Assembly: GCA_011049495.1 (NCBI GenBank)
Contig: DSBF01000383.1
Span: 1 to 7,302 of the forward strand
DNA length: 7,302 nt
DNA from: Ignavibacteria bacterium
Lineage (GTDB): Bacteria; Bacteroidota; Ignavibacteria; Ignavibacteriales; Melioribacteraceae
Direction: 5' to 3'
Shown here: one piece after another, positions 5,826 through 7,302 of the stretch
Layout of the letters: each line of letters starts with the position of its first letter
Numbering within the stretch: position 1 is the first letter of the stretch
The notes under the pieces: model-generated
Told to the model about the DNA's origin: nothing
The model's input: the letters and a program-made list of their open reading frames with translations, nothing else
Databases searched by the model: none
Made by a program: the position numbers and the translations under genes

Positions 5826-5900
5826 CATCCGTCATGCCCGAATGATTCTATCGGGCATCTATTCTTAGATTCCCGCTTAAAACATGCGGGAATGACGATG
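5826..5900. repeat. REP-like nested double-hairpin repeat between UPF0237 and UPF0210 genes
   Basis: Two hairpins sit inside an outer inverted repeat. The left stem is ATGCCCGA at 5834-5841 with TCGGGCAT at 5851-5858; the right stem is ATTCCCGC at 5869-5876 with GCGGGAAT at 5886-5893. Both have perfect 8-bp stems and 9-nt loops. The outer arms CGTCAT (5830-5835) and ATGACG (5892-5897) pair, and can extend to CAT/ATG at the ends with one bulged base. This GTCAT-xCCCG...CGGGAATGAC layout is that of dispersed intergenic palindromes (REP/BIME or small MITE) seen in many bacterial genomes. Its GC-rich stems contrast with the AT-rich flanks. It may also stop or stabilise the transcript of the upstream operon. 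Only one copy is in this window, so dispersal is inferred. Confidence 0.75.
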
Positions 5901-5977
5901 TGTGTGATAACGAGACCATAATATAAAAATCCATTTTGCACTAAAATTATTCTTTTATTCACTATTTACCGGTAAAA

Positions 5978-7302
5978 ATGAACTACGAATTCGATGAAAT
6001 ATTAGAAACAATCAAAATGACGGAGATCGAACATTTCGATATTCGTACAGTTACTTTGGGAATTAGTTTGCGAGATTGTGCCGATAGAAATCTTGAAATA
6101 ACAAAACAAAAAATTTATGATAAGATTCTTAAATACGGCAGAAACCATGTTAAGTATGCTAACGAAATTGAATCTCGATACGGAATTGCTATTGCAAATA
6201 AAAGAGTTTCAATTACGCCTATATCAATACCGTTTGATTATCTAAATGCGGAAGAGTTTGTTGAAATTGCTAAAATATTAGATAAAGCCGCTGAAGATAT
6301 TGGTATTGATTACATCGCAGGTTACACTGCCCTTGTTCAAAAAGGTATGACTAACGGTGAAAGAGAATTAATAAAATCAATTCCTTATGCACTTTCACAA
6401 ACTAAACGTGTTTGTTCAAGTGTTAATACTGCTTCTACAAAAGCAGGTATTAATATGGATGCAGTTAATATGGTTGCCGAGTCAATAAAAAAAACTGCTG
6501 AACTGACAAAAGATAACGATTCTATCGGCTGTGCAAAATTTGTCGTGTTTGCAAATGCTGCTGAAGATAATCCATTCGTTGCCGGTGCATTTCATGGAAT
6601 TACCGAACCCGAAGTTGTCTTAAACGTTGGAATCAGCGGACCCGGTGTTGTTTTGGATGCTATTAAAAGTGCAGGACATGTTGATTTAAGCGAACTTGCA
6701 GAAGTCATTAAGAAAACAGTTTTCAAAATCACTCGTGCCGGTGAATTAATTGGTCGCGGTGTTGCTAAACTTCACGGTATTCCTTTTGGAATTGTTGATG
6801 TATCATTAGCACCTACTCCTGCCGAAGGCGATAGCATTGGTGATATTTTAATTGCAATGGGTGTTGAAGATGTGGGTGCACCCGGAACAACAGCTGCTCT
6901 TGCTATGTTGAATGATTCGGTTAAGAAAGCCGGATTAATGGCAAGTACTGCAGTCGGAGGTTTGAGCGGCGCTTTTATTCCTGTTAGCGAAGATCAAGCA
7001 ATGATCCGGGCAGTTGAAAGAGGAAATCTATCTTTGGAAAAATTGGAAGCAATGACAGCCGTCTGTTCTGTTGGATTAGATATGGTTGCCGTGCCGGGCG
7101 ATACTTCAACCGAAAATATTGCCGGAATTATAGCCGATGAATGTGCAATCGGCGTTATAAATGATAAAACAACAGCAGTACGAATTATTCCGGCTTATGG
7201 TAAATCGGTTGGCGATTATGTTGATTACGGCGGTTTACTTGGGAGAGCACCAATTATGGAAGTTAGAAAAATTAGCGGGGCAAAATTTGTAAATAGAGGC
7301 GG
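5978..7302 (+). CDS. UPF0210/DUF711 (PFL-like) family protein, 3' end cut by the window
   Basis: The frame is open from the ATG at 5978 to the edge, giving 441 complete codons plus two bases. It matches UPF0210 along its whole length, starting MNYEFDEILETIKMTEIEHFDIRTVTLGISLRDC. Family landmarks are NPFVAGAFHG at 198-207, LAPTPAEGDSIGDIL at 278-292, GAPGTTAALAMLND near 300-313, GLSGAFIPVSED at 328-339 and MVAVPGDT at 369-376. The sequence breaks off in KFVNRGG, where relatives continue for about ten residues (RIPAP...), so nearly the complete protein is present. The family has a pyruvate formate-lyase-like fold annotation but no established reaction; no glycyl-radical claim is made. It typically neighbours UPF0237 ACT proteins, as here. 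It has no evident Shine-Dalgarno site, and it lies 210 nt after the ACT gene, beyond the palindromic repeat, so it may have its own promoter. Confidence 0.93.
   Translation, partial: MNYEFDEILETIKMTEIEHFDIRTVTLGISLRDCADRNLEITKQKIYDKILKYGRNHVKYANEIESRYGIAIANKRVSITPISIPFDYLNAEEFVEIAKILDKAAEDIGIDYIAGYTALVQKGMTNGERELIKSIPYALSQTKRVCSSVNTASTKAGINMDAVNMVAESIKKTAELTKDNDSIGCAKFVVFANAAEDNPFVAGAFHGITEPEVVLNVGISGPGVVLDAIKSAGHVDLSELAEVIKKTVFKITRAGELIGRGVAKLHGIPFGIVDVSLAPTPAEGDSIGDILIAMGVEDVGAPGTTAALAMLNDSVKKAGLMASTAVGGLSGAFIPVSEDQAMIRAVERGNLSLEKLEAMTAVCSVGLDMVAVPGDTSTENIAGIIADECAIGVINDKTTAVRIIPAYGKSVGDYVDYGGLLGRAPIMEVRKISGAKFVNRG

Noticed and set aside
5826..5900. CRISPR repeat interpretation of the hairpins
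   Set aside because: There is only one unit, with two non-identical hairpins and no repeat-spacer periodicity.
5936..5968. Sigma70-like promoter TTGCAC ... TATTTA before the UPF0210 gene
   Set aside because: The spacing is about 21 nt and the -10 box ends only 9 nt before the ATG; in such AT-rich DNA it is not convincing, although some promoter may lie here.

Overview
The window is AT-rich bacterial chromosome, densely packed with housekeeping and envelope genes. The best guess is a member of the Bacteroidota/Chlorobi/Ignavibacteria group. Four things point that way: low GC, few Shine-Dalgarno sites (clear ones only at 1747-1750 and 5325-5332), secreted proteins with 'F/I-G-Q'-type signal peptide ends, and a TAnnTTTG promoter-like element before rlmN. 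The placement is inferred from style, not from a marker-gene comparison. No rRNA, tRNA, CRISPR array, insertion sequence or phage gene is visible.

Left arm, minus strand: rlmN (537-1601), encoding the radical-SAM 23S rRNA/tRNA adenine C2-methyltransferase, is followed 45 nt downstream by a small exported protein (69-491). That protein has a coiled coil and a BamE/SmpA-like C-terminal module. A divergent intergenic region (1602-1756) separates this arm from the right arm and should hold both promoters.

Right arm, plus strand: a tight array runs from 1757 to 5767. It holds an acyl-CoA dehydrogenase, a DUF2442 protein, a secreted YidD-like protein, two paralogous exported TPR proteins with a C-terminal membrane domain (PGxGxxYTxNY motif), and a UPF0237-type ACT-domain protein. 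Gene junctions are +1, -8, -8, +31 and -4 nt, so co-transcription and translational coupling are likely. After a 210-nt gap holding a REP-like double hairpin (5826-5900) comes a UPF0210/DUF711 ('PFL family') gene. It runs off the right edge about ten residues short of the expected family C-terminus.

Two themes stand out. First, the YidD-like + TPR/PGxG + TPR/PGxG trio looks like a small envelope-biogenesis module of unknown function. Its YidD relative is atypical, being exported and lacking the third family cysteine. Second, the UPF0237-UPF0210 pair is a widely conserved but uncharacterised partnership. Here the ACT partner carries an extra ~50-residue helical N-terminus, and the pair is split by a palindromic repeat.
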